NCBI GenBank assembly: GCA_014729315.1 | Contig: WJKD01000100.1 | Coordinates: forward strand, 1-5,546 | Source: Promethearchaeota archaeon | GTDB taxonomy: Archaea; Asgardarchaeota; Lokiarchaeia; Sigynarchaeales; SOKP01 | DNA: 5,546 nucleotides | Direction: 5' to 3' | Shown: positions 1-5,546 of the stretch, piece after piece | How the letters are laid out: each line of letters opens with the position of its first letter | How positions within the stretch are numbered: position 1 is the first letter of the stretch | Translations under genes and position numbers: made by a program | The notes under the pieces: model-generated | Seen by the model: the letters and a program-made list of their open reading frames with translations, nothing else | Told to the model about the DNA's origin: nothing | Databases searched by the model: none

Positions 1-1
1 A

Positions 2-2062
2 GATTATAGCAAATTATCAGAACATATGAAAGAGGATATTTGTCCTCATGTCGGCTACTTTTTTGGAATGAGCGATGGAGGCCACGGCCCTACTCACAAA
101 GAAGTGGCTTACGCTAATCATTTATCTGAACTTGAAATGTTTAAATGGAGCAAGGTCAAAACTTTTTACGATAAAATAGAGAGATTTTCTAAGAATTTTC
201 CAGTATGGAACGACGAGATGTATTTAGAAAATCATAGAGGTTGTTTTTCTAATCATTCCGAAGTGAAAAGAAGAAATCGGAAATACGAGAACTTGTTAAT
301 ATCGTTTGAGAAGCTTCTCACCTTAACTTCTTTATCATATCCTAACTTCCAATACCCCCGAGAAAAGATGGAATCTCTCTGGAAAATTACTTTAAAAAAT
401 CAATTTCACGATGTTTTACCCGGAAGCTCCATACCCGAAGTTTATGACGAGGTTTGGGACGACTGGAACGAAATTGATGGTTCTGTCCATTCTATCGTTG
501 GAAATATCTCTGAAATATTTTCCAATAGTCCTGAAGGATCAGTTAATAAAAGGGACCGAGAAATTTTGCTCTTTAATCCTTTATCTTGGGAAAGAGAATC
601 AAGATTATTTATCCCTGCAACCATATTCGACGATGGAGCTATATTAAACTCCATAGGAAAACCCAATTACGCTCGATTAGAAATTTTCAATGGGACCGAA
701 AAATCTTATATTTGTCAACCTATTAAAGCTGAGTCAGAAAACGCTCGAAATCCCCATCCTCCAGGATGGTGGACTTGTATAAAAATAAACGCTCTTTCAC
801 TCGTTCGGGCTAAACTGACCTTATTAAGCGATTCAGAAAGTCGTAAAATCGCAAAAAAAGACAATTTACTGATATCTGAGAGCGAGATTGCAAACAATCT
901 GATAACAATCAAAGTTGACCAACAAAATGGGGCAATTACTGAAGTTCGCGTTGAGGGTATCAATGATGGAAATAACCTCTTGAAAGGTACAAATAGTAAT
1001 CTTACCTACGGTTTTCTTGACACTGACGAACGCTTTCCCGCGTGGAATTTAACTCCCGAATATTGGAATCATCCGCTTGACTTACCAAATAATGTTAATC
1101 TACATACAAGAGTCGCTGAAGTGGGGCCTATCTTTGCGACTTTGGAAATATCAAAACTCTTAGGGATTAGTCCCGTATCTCAAACGATTACGCTATTTAA
1201 AAATGATCCAGAAATCTATCTTAGCTATTTTACGAATTGGAAACAAAAGAAAGCGATGCTTAAAATTCTCTATAACACCAATACCAACGCCGAAACAGTT
1301 ACTGCTGACGGAATGTATTGTTCGGTAATCCATAAAACAAATCCTAATATACCTTGTGATAAAGCAAGATTTGAAAAGATATGTCATAAATACTTTGACA
1401 TTAGTACACCGAATAAAGAATGGGGTTTGACACTTATTAACGAAGGAAAATATGCGTTCGATGTGGAGGATGGAAAAATAAGATTGACCTTATTGCGTTC
1501 ATGTTTATACCCGCCTCCCGCACCCGAAGCTTGGGTGAATGAGGAAAGGAAAATAAACGAAGAATTATACCTACACACCCCTCCTGAATATAGCGAATTG
1601 GGTCCCTTTGAATGCAGATACGCCATATTACCTCATAAAGGAGGCGCCTTAACCGATAATGAGGGGAACTCAAACCCGATAGTAAAAAGAAAAGCAGAAG
1701 AATTCAATTCTCCTGTCATAATCGTTCCTTTAGAAGGTGGATTCAACGATAAATTGTCTGCTTTAAACTTACATAAACCATTAATAGAAATAGACGCTCA
1801 AAATGTCTATTTAGGTGCTCTCAAGAAAAAAGAATGGGAAACTCAAGATACGCTTATCGTTAGATTTGTAGAGGGACTGGGAGTATCCACTCAGGTGAAC
1901 GTGAGATTTAGCGTGATCTTCTTGAAGAAAATAAAACATATTAAAGCCGTTGATTTAATTGAGAGAGAAAGTAATTCAAATTTTACGTGGGATCAAAATG
2001 ATGGGATATTATCTTTCGAAATAGGGGAATTTGAAATCATTTCTTTCGAAATTGTTTTGTAG
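2..2062 (+). CDS. alpha-mannosidase, glycoside hydrolase family 38 (5'-truncated by window edge)
   Basis: This is the C-terminal part of a class II (GH38, COG0383-type) alpha-mannosidase, a zinc enzyme that removes alpha-linked mannose from glycans. The frame is open to the left edge, so the ATG at 26 is internal. About 685 codons are visible; family members are usually 850-1050 residues, so the N-terminal part with the catalytic Asp and the first zinc ligands lies outside. Numbering from that Met, the family motifs appear in order: the end-of-barrel glycine-rich motif GMSDGGHGPT (14-23); YLENHRG (66-72), whose His probably matches the last zinc ligand; NQFHDVLPGSSIPEVY (125-140); and FNPLSWERE (183-191). 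The C-terminal beta domain follows, with ARFEKICHKYFDIS (about 444-457) and RYAILPHKGG (531-540). The reading frame is intact to TAG at 2060-2062. No signal peptide can be judged. The next gene converges on it from the other strand, 40 bp away. Family assignment is firm; the exact linkage specificity cannot be read. Confidence 0.93.
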   Translation, partial: DYSKLSEHMKEDICPHVGYFFGMSDGGHGPTHKEVAYANHLSELEMFKWSKVKTFYDKIERFSKNFPVWNDEMYLENHRGCFSNHSEVKRRNRKYENLLISFEKLLTLTSLSYPNFQYPREKMESLWKITLKNQFHDVLPGSSIPEVYDEVWDDWNEIDGSVHSIVGNISEIFSNSPEGSVNKRDREILLFNPLSWERESRLFIPATIFDDGAILNSIGKPNYARLEIFNGTEKSYICQPIKAESENARNPHPPGWWTCIKINALSLVRAKLTLLSDSESRKIAKKDNLLISESEIANNLITIKVDQQNGAITEVRVEGINDGNNLLKGTNSNLTYGFLDTDERFPAWNLTPEYWNHPLDLPNNVNLHTRVAEVGPIFATLEISKLLGISPVSQTITLFKNDPEIYLSYFTNWKQKKAMLKILYNTNTNAETVTADGMYCSVIHKTNPNIPCDKARFEKICHKYFDISTPNKEWGLTLINEGKYAFDVEDGKIRLTLLRSCLYPPPAPEAWVNEERKINEELYLHTPPEYSELGPFECRYAILPHKGGALTDNEGNSNPIVKRKAEEFNSPVIIVPLEGGFNDKLSALNLHKPLIEIDAQNVYLGALKKKEWETQDTLIVRFVEGLGVSTQVNVRFSVIFLKKIKHIKAVDLIERESNSNFTWDQNDGILSFEIGEFEIISFEIVL

Positions 2063-2100
2063 ATTTTTATTTTTAATTTTACAAACGCACTTCTTTTTTT
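2063..2100 (+). terminator. probable oligo-T terminator after the mannosidase gene
   Basis: The 40 bp between the convergent mannosidase and radical SAM genes hold several T runs on the + strand, at about 2063-2080 and a longer one at 2093-2100. Archaeal RNA polymerase commonly stops at such U-tracts without a hairpin. No matching T run is seen for the gene on the other strand, so this serves the + strand only. Confidence 0.45.
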
Positions 2101-2102
2101 GA

Positions 2103-2741
2103 TTATCTTACTATTGGAATCCCTCTTTCTTTAAGGTTTTTTACCACGAATGGATATCTCATTAGGGATTCAAATTCTAAGTCTGGAATTTGTAGCCTTC
2201 TTATCTGCTCGTCAGTAAAAATGTCAACAACGATAGCAGCTCTATTCTCAATTCCGTATCGATTTAATAGTTCTAAAGCTCTTAATTGCTTTTTGAAATT
2301 AATTCCCTCGGAACCTGTGATAATTTCGAAACTTCTCTCATCAACACCCTTTAACGATACCCGCACATAAAGATTTTTAAATTTTGAAAGTATTTTAACG
2401 TATTGTTCGTCTAATAAAAGTCCATTTGTTTCTAAAACGAATAACCTATGCTTGGGAATTAAGGAGATAACCCCAACCAAATGGGGTTTGCAAATCGTAG
2501 GTTCACCCCCACTTATTCTTACTAAGGGAAGATTCATACTAATTAGCGTATTTGCAACCTCGTTAGGACTATAATAGCTGCCATCTTTTTTACTATTCCA
2601 CACTTTTTTTTGTGCCCAGCAATAAGCACATCGCAGATTGCACCCAAGACAATCGGCTGTTGCGCAACCACCATAAAATTGAGTTTTTCTGAATCTATAA
2701 TATTTTCTCGTATTTCCCTTACAAATTCCCTCGTTTATCAT
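2103..2741 (-). CDS. compact radical SAM protein (archaeal, COG5014-like)
   Basis: A 212-residue radical SAM protein. The CX3CX2C motif that binds the 4Fe-4S cluster is C34-x3-C38-x2-C41 within CNLRCAYCW. The SAM-binding GGEP is at 78-81 (RISGGEP), followed by ETNG at 104-107 and VRVSLKG at 126-132, which fit successive strands of a partial TIM barrel. Residues 14-41, rich in Tyr, Arg and Gly just before the cluster motif, resemble the archaeal group annotated as predicted Fe-S oxidoreductase; I recall this as COG5014 and could not check it. Two more cysteines (26, 31) precede the motif. At 212 residues it is short, with no SPASM or other C-terminal cluster domain, so it may act as an activase-like or small-molecule enzyme. 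The substrate is unknown. The ATG at 2741 follows a leader with no clear Shine-Dalgarno sequence. It converges with the mannosidase and diverges from the longin gene, so it is probably transcribed alone. Confidence 0.87.
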   Translation of the reverse strand: MINEGICKGNTRKYYRFRKTQFYGGCATADCLGCNLRCAYCWAQKKVWNSKKDGSYYSPNEVANTLISMNLPLVRISGGEPTICKPHLVGVISLIPKHRLFVLETNGLLLDEQYVKILSKFKNLYVRVSLKGVDERSFEIITGSEGINFKKQLRALELLNRYGIENRAAIVVDIFTDEQIRRLQIPDLEFESLMRYPFVVKNLKERGIPIVR

Positions 2742-2774
2742 AAAATTCTACTCTTAGACATAAATGTTCAAGCA

Positions 2775-2800
2775 AATAGATAAACTTTATTAAAAATTAG
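2775..2800 (-). promoter_or_regulatory. candidate TATA region for the radical SAM gene
   Basis: Read on the minus strand, this AT-rich segment holds TTTTTAATA (2789-2797) and GTTTATCTA (2777-2785). With the usual spacing of about 26 nt from box to start site, transcription would begin about 12-30 nt before the ATG at 2741. The two candidates cannot be separated by eye. Confidence 0.3.
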
Positions 2801-2843
2801 TCTATACAATTCGTGTTAAAAAAAGACAATTGAGATTTTTATC

Positions 2844-2866
2844 GTATAAACACAAGTTTAAATTAA
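2844..2866 (+). promoter_or_regulatory. candidate TATA boxes for the longin gene (near-leaderless start)
   Basis: GTTTAAATTA at 2856-2865 is centred about 30 bp before the ATG at 2891. An archaeal start site about 26 bp downstream would fall only a few bases before the start codon, giving a leaderless or nearly leaderless mRNA. That agrees with the lack of any purine-rich Shine-Dalgarno sequence in 2876-2890. An alternative box, GTATAAAC at 2844-2851, would give a leader of about 20 nt. Confidence 0.4.
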
Positions 2867-2890
2867 AATTTTTAAATTAATAGATCAAAT

Positions 2891-3289
2891 ATGATTAAGT
2901 CAATTCTTGTTTGTGACTCCGAAGGTTACGTGTTCTATTCTCGGATCTTTGACAAAGATAAATTTGATTACGACTCCACTTTGCTCGGAGGCTTTATCAC
3001 GGCAATTGCCACCGTTGGCAGAGAGCTATTTAAAGAAGAAATCGCAACGATCTCATTCGGATATAACGATACCGCTCCAAATATCGTCGTCTTGTACAAG
3101 GAATTTTTCCATACCGATAAGAAAATCTATTTTGTCTTTATCACGAAAGGAGACATCGACTTGAGAAAAATTAAAGACGTGTGTACCAATATTTTTATCG
3201 AAAATAAAAACGAGCTAAAGGCAACGGGCGTCAAAAAGAATTTACAAGATAAAATCAATAAAGTCATTCAATTAAAGCTTGTAAATTGA
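2891..3289 (+). CDS. stand-alone longin-domain-like protein
   Basis: A 132-residue soluble protein with no signal peptide or membrane segment. The predicted order is beta (2-8, IKSILVC), beta (12-17), helix (30-48, LLGGFITAIATVGRELF), beta (51-57), beta (63-69), beta (78-85, KIYFVFIT), helix (88-109), then a final charged helix (115-128). This two-strand start, helix, three strands, helix order is that of longin domains, as in the sigma subunits of AP adaptors, SRX and the SNARE longins. It differs from roadblock domains, which begin with a helix. The opening MIKSILV and the LLGGFITAIA helix are typical of the many small Asgard longin or roadblock-like proteins. Such proteins usually dimerise and bind small GTPases; that role is inferred from the family, and no GTPase gene is in the window. 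It begins at the ATG at 2891, close behind a TATA-like box, and ends with TGA. A divergent roadblock/LC7 member is the main alternative. Confidence 0.75.
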   Translation: MIKSILVCDSEGYVFYSRIFDKDKFDYDSTLLGGFITAIATVGRELFKEEIATISFGYNDTAPNIVVLYKEFFHTDKKIYFVFITKGDIDLRKIKDVCTNIFIENKNELKATGVKKNLQDKINKVIQLKLVN

Positions 3290-3355
3290 ATTGAATTTAA
3301 TTACTTAATATAATTTAACTTTATAATATGTCTGATTAACTACGTAATAAATCTG

Positions 3356-3360
3356 TTTTT
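3356..3360 (+). terminator. short T-tract after the longin gene
   Basis: The 135 bp between the convergent longin and 7TM genes (3290-3424) is very AT-rich and holds no gene. The only clear uninterrupted T run on the + strand is five bases here, about 70 bp after the longin stop. It is a weak terminator candidate, and no equivalent is seen for the minus-strand 7TM gene. Confidence 0.25.
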
Positions 3361-3424
3361 GAAGTATACCTATTCTGGGAATAATCTGAGACCTTAAACT
3401 GATTCTCTCTTTCGTCAAGAACGG

Positions 3425-4138
3425 TTAATTTATTCTCCCTATTCCGAAATAAATTAGACTTCCTCCGATAAACGAGAAAATAACTCCGAATAACCCTATT
3501 AAATTCCTAACAACAGGATGGTCTAAGAAATTTGAGAGCATTATAGAATACATTAAAAAATAGATAAAACAAAGACCGATTATGTAAAATCTGAACTTGC
3601 TTTTTAGGGTAGTATCCGTAAATCTAGTATATGCTAACACCGAAAGATATAAACTCGGAAAAATAGTAAAACAACTTACCACAACGATGAGATAAAAAAA
3701 TAAATAGGGATTCCAAATCGGAATCCATCCTGTAGTTTCGTTAATTATGACTCCTCTGGGTATTAACACCATGCAAATGACGATTATGCTATAAATTAAA
3801 ATTATAGATAATTGTTTTTTGGTATCCTTGATATCTATTTTATTCATTAATACCATATTGAATAATAACGCAAATACAGGAGATAAAAATATAAAAAATA
3901 AAGTCAAATAATACAAAATTAATACGATTATCTCTTCAAAAATGAGAACAAAAATAAAATTAATAAATAATCCTATTGAACACGAAAAGAAAAATCCACT
4001 TAAAATAAGATTTAACCTTTTTGCCCCGCGCCTAATTATACGAATTCCAACAAATAAAAAATAGGCAAACACTAACCCTTGAACCACGTATACCGTTAAA
4101 AATCCAACCAATGTAAATTCGGGAATTTGCATTTGCAT
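3425..4138 (-). CDS. orphan seven-helix integral membrane protein
   Basis: A 237-residue, strongly hydrophobic protein. I count seven membrane helices at about 9-31, 43-66, 69-97, 109-127, 145-169, 184-203 and 212-233. Loops after helices 1, 3 and 5 (RIIRRGAKR, KIDIKDTKK, TRFTDTTLKSKFR) are rich in Lys and Arg. Loops after 2, 4 and 6 are acidic or neutral; the longest (about 128-144) contains TTGWIPIWNP. By the positive-inside rule the N-terminus is outside and the C-terminus inside. There is no soluble domain: the protein ends four residues after helix 7. The layout resembles the 7TM sensor region at the N-terminus of some archaeal and bacterial histidine kinases (HisKA_7TM type), here without a kinase, but I see no diagnostic motif and function is unknown. 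Two in-frame ATGs lie close together (4138 and 4132); the first is used here. No Shine-Dalgarno sequence or clear TATA box precedes it. The transporter-like alternative is weak, as polar residues inside the helices are few. Confidence 0.75.
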   Translation of the reverse strand: MQMQIPEFTLVGFLTVYVVQGLVFAYFLFVGIRIIRRGAKRLNLILSGFFFSCSIGLFINFIFVLIFEEIIVLILYYLTLFFIFLSPVFALLFNMVLMNKIDIKDTKKQLSIILIYSIIVICMVLIPRGVIINETTGWIPIWNPYLFFYLIVVVSCFTIFPSLYLSVLAYTRFTDTTLKSKFRFYIIGLCFIYFLMYSIMLSNFLDHPVVRNLIGLFGVIFSFIGGSLIYFGIGRIN

Positions 4139-4262
4139 TAAATCAACTCGATTAGTGTTTTTTCGATAACTCTAGAAATACGAATGCGGGAAGAAACAAG
4201 GCGCTATTGATCCCTAATTGTCCTTTAACTTCTATCTGTATGGTTATATATCACGTCGAAGA

Positions 4263-4278
4263 TCTATATAAATATACT
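4263..4278 (+). promoter_or_regulatory. TATA-box-like element, far upstream of the small unknown gene
   Basis: The segment TCTATATAAATATACT is the best TATA match in the intergenic region. On the + strand it would start transcription near 4298, giving a leader of about 180 nt before the GTG at 4480, or a short RNA. Because it is nearly self-complementary in its core it could also act on the minus strand for the 7TM gene, with a leader of about 100 nt. Confidence 0.35.
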
Positions 4279-4390
4279 TAAACTATTCGCAAAATCGTCT
4301 TGAAAATGAGGCAACCCATAATTATTAAAAATTATTTTGAAAAGAAGCTTTTCATTCCTTTAAACTTTTGAAATGTTGTTAAGTAGAGAG

Positions 4391-4400
4391 GATTTAAATA
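4391..4400 (+). promoter_or_regulatory. TATA-box-like element, proximal to the small unknown gene
   Basis: GATTTAAATA preceded by purines (AGAGAG) resembles a BRE plus TATA pair. The expected start site is near 4422, giving a leader of about 58 nt before the GTG at 4480. This placement would put the ATG at 4414 upstream of the transcript start. Confidence 0.35.
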
Positions 4401-4467
4401 GAGTAAATCTTCTATGAATATACCGGTCGACAAAAATTCTGGGTGACGTGTATCTCGCCCTACCACA

Positions 4468-4471
4468 GAGG
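4468..4471 (+). promoter_or_regulatory. Shine-Dalgarno-like GAGG deciding a GTG start
   Basis: GAGG lies 8 nt before the GTG at 4480, a good spacing for a ribosome binding site. The frame is also open upstream to a TGA at 4444-4446, but that part holds no ATG, GTG or TTG in frame, so this site supports GTG 4480 as the start. Confidence 0.4.
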
Positions 4472-4479
4472 CGGTCGTA

Positions 4480-4863
4480 GTGTGCGGATCAAACTTTCTA
4501 AATGGGTTCTCAAGTCAAGATTTTGGCCATATTCTAGAGCGATTAGACGCAATCGAGCTTTTGACGAACTTTGAGACGTGGGAGGAGGAGCGAGCGTTCG
4601 ACACAATAAAGAAAAGCTACGACCGCCTCAAAACCATCTACGAGTTGTTAAACGCTTATAATTCAGATCTCACAGGAGAATTGAGAAATTTAATAGAACT
4701 TTTATTTCTGAGCTGGTGGCGGTGCGAGATTTGTCAAACGCAGAGTACCTTAAAGATTTTTACGCAAAGTGAAGGTGAACGCTTATTCTTTCTTAAATTC
4801 TTCAAGAAGCTCGAATTTATTAACACTAAAATTGACGATTACTTATCAAAAACTTGTTTGTAA
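4480..4863 (+). CDS. small helical protein of unknown function (GTG start)
   Basis: A 127-residue protein that I do not recognise. It appears almost entirely alpha-helical: about 14-30, 35-60 (charged, with EEERAF and a YDRLKTIYELL stretch), 64-80 (ending LLFLSWW), and 98-124. It has no membrane helix long enough to call and no signal peptide. Cysteines are at 2, 82, 85 and 126; CEIC at 82-85 is a CXXC pair but without a second pair, so zinc binding is only a possibility. The only Met is the GTG start at 4480, supported by GAGG 8 nt upstream. Its codons in the first half end in G or C more often than those of its neighbours (runs of GAG, CGA, GCG, ATC, CTC), which could mean a different origin. 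It stands alone: the 7TM gene diverges and the nuclease-like gene converges. A remnant of a longer protein is possible. Confidence 0.6.
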   Translation: MCGSNFLNGFSSQDFGHILERLDAIELLTNFETWEEERAFDTIKKSYDRLKTIYELLNAYNSDLTGELRNLIELLFLSWWRCEICQTQSTLKIFTQSEGERLFFLKFFKKLEFINTKIDDYLSKTCL

Positions 4864-5013
4864 TTATAGAAGGTAAAATCTTATACTCAGAGCAAAAATT
4901 TAAGTTTTAGGTTGTTAAACCTTGGTTATCGGGTTTCTCTACGAAAGATTATTCTCTAAATCGTTTTAGTTGGACGAGCAAGAATAGAGAGAGAAATGAA
5001 AATCTGATGATAA

Positions 5014-5546
5014 TTATGTAATCTCTCCTGTAATAACGCGAATGTCTTGTTTGATGGCTTTTTCAAAATTAACTCGATTAATCTCAAGACACGCCAAAAT
5101 AAGACCATCGTAGTCTTTACCGTGTTGTATCTTAAATAACTTTGCTTTAAGGAGAAGATCGGCTATATCTCGATTATCTGCAGTGGACTTAATTTCCATT
5201 AAGAAGGTCTTTCCATCTTGAATAACTACATCAATGTCAGTGGTATATCCTTCGTAATAAACCTCTCCTCTATCGTCTTTCAACACTTCTCGAGTGACAT
5301 TCTTTTTATCAATATTTTCTTGGATGAGATCATCTCGAAGTAAGTTTAATATCATTTCCTCTAATTTAGATCCGCTTCTTGAACTAATTGTCGCAATAGA
5401 GACTTTCAGTTCTTCTCTATCCCTTCGAGCTTCATCAAAACCTTTATTCATCTGCTCAATAACTGCTTCAAATCGTTCATCCATGGTTCGCTGCATCGCT
5501 TCGAACCGCTCGTCCACTTTTTGGAACCGTTCTTCCATGGTTCGCT
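5014..5546 (-). CDS. coiled-coil plus PD-(D/E)XK nuclease-like protein (5'-truncated by window edge)
   Basis: The frame runs off the right edge, so the ATG at 5538 is probably internal. Numbering from it, residues 1-50 form a charged coiled coil in which Phe recurs at 5, 12, 23 and 34 (spacings 7, 11, 11), a heptad/hendecad pattern. Residues 55-70 form a helix with Glu60 and Glu61. The core follows: DIDVVIQDGK at 101-110, with Asp103 as the likely metal ligand, then FLMEIKS at 112-118, giving the Glu115-x-Lys117 pair of PD-(D/E)XK nucleases. YDGLILACLEI (143-153) and a last helix-strand (157-169) complete the fold. The architecture matches the DUF3782-type archaeal and cyanobacterial proteins with a helical N-terminus and a restriction-endonuclease-like C-terminus. 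All core catalytic residues look intact. The target is unknown: DNA cleavage is inferred from the fold, and no methyltransferase or toxin partner is visible. It ends with TAA at 5014-5016. Confidence 0.82.
   Translation of the reverse strand, partial: RTMEERFQKVDERFEAMQRTMDERFEAVIEQMNKGFDEARRDREELKVSIATISSRSGSKLEEMILNLLRDDLIQENIDKKNVTREVLKDDRGEVYYEGYTTDIDVVIQDGKTFLMEIKSTADNRDIADLLLKAKLFKIQHGKDYDGLILACLEINRVNFEKAIKQDIRVITGEIT
5474..5546 (-). repeat. 54-bp tandem coding repeat in the coiled coil
   Basis: The 19-base segments at 5474-5492 and 5528-5546 differ at one position and are offset by exactly 54 bp, or 18 codons. The encoded segments are RTMDERF and RTMEERF, and a third related copy (VDERFEAM) lies between them. 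Eighteen residues equal one heptad plus one hendecad, so the repeat keeps the coiled-coil register. More copies may lie beyond the window edge. Confidence 0.7.

Larger units (their letters stand above)
4139..4479. other. 341-bp gene-free stretch between divergent genes
   Basis: This gap separates the start of the 7TM gene (-) from that of the small unknown gene (+). It holds two TATA-like segments, near 4263-4278 and 4391-4400, described separately. Short ATG-initiated frames at 4306-4371 (21 codons) and 4414-4446 (10 codons) are too small to call as genes. I see no tRNA, no long inverted repeat and no recognisable riboswitch. Base composition shifts from AT-rich to clearly more GC-rich after about 4420, continuing into the next gene. 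Confidence 0.6.

Noticed and set aside
1384..1673. Minus-strand frames of about 80 codons opposite the mannosidase gene.
   Set aside because: They are shadows of a strongly conserved GH38 coding frame and show no domain-like sequence.
2855..2880. Near-palindromic AT-rich run before the longin gene, considered as an operator.
   Set aside because: Symmetry is imperfect and consists of A and T only; it is better explained as the promoter's AT-rich region.
4306..4371. A 21-codon frame starting at ATG 4306, just after a TATA-like box.
   Set aside because: Too short, no ribosome binding site, low-complexity residue content and no recognisable motif; kept only as part of the spacer finding.
4909..4922. 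Small hairpin (AGGTT, loop GTTA, AACCT) after the small unknown gene.
   Set aside because: Only five base pairs, flanked by mismatches and not followed by a T run, so it does not make a terminator.
4997..5012. TGATGAT and CTGA resembling C/D box guide RNA motifs.
   Set aside because: The two motifs overlap, the box C consensus is imperfect and no second pair of boxes is present at the right distance.
4987..5027. GAGAGA and TCTCTC segments that could pair across the 3' end of the nuclease-like gene.
   Set aside because: A purine-repeat match with a loop of nearly 30 bases, expected by chance in such sequence.

Overview
The window looks like a piece of a low-GC archaeal genome, most likely from an Asgard (Lokiarchaeia-like) lineage. 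Three things suggest this. Base composition is AT-rich, roughly one third GC by eye. AT-rich TATA-like boxes lie at archaeal distances from start codons, and one of them implies an almost leaderless mRNA. A short stand-alone protein has the strand and helix order of a longin domain, a fold expanded in Asgard genomes. The assignment is inference, because no rRNA or universal marker gene is present.

Layout from left to right: (1) the 3' two thirds of a GH38 alpha-mannosidase gene on +, cut by the left edge; (2) converging on it, a compact radical SAM gene on -; (3) diverging from that, a longin-like gene on +; (4) converging on the longin gene, a gene on - for a seven-helix membrane protein; (5) a gene-free stretch of 341 bp with TATA-like boxes, leading into a small gene of unknown function on + that starts with GTG; (6) converging on it, a gene on - for a coiled-coil plus PD-(D/E)XK nuclease-like protein, cut by the right edge.

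Every adjacent pair is convergent or divergent, so no two genes here can share a transcript and each is probably a single-gene unit. There is no operon to support a joint pathway. The likely roles are glycan trimming (mannosidase), an unassigned radical SAM reaction, small-GTPase or trafficking-related scaffolding (longin), membrane sensing or an unknown role (7TM protein), and nucleic-acid cleavage (PD-(D/E)XK protein). I found no tRNA, rRNA, CRISPR array, insertion sequence or integrase. I do not see a convincing new multi-gene system. The most interesting items are the lone longin protein, the orphan 7TM protein, and the unknown small gene with an in-frame TGA-terminated segment just upstream.
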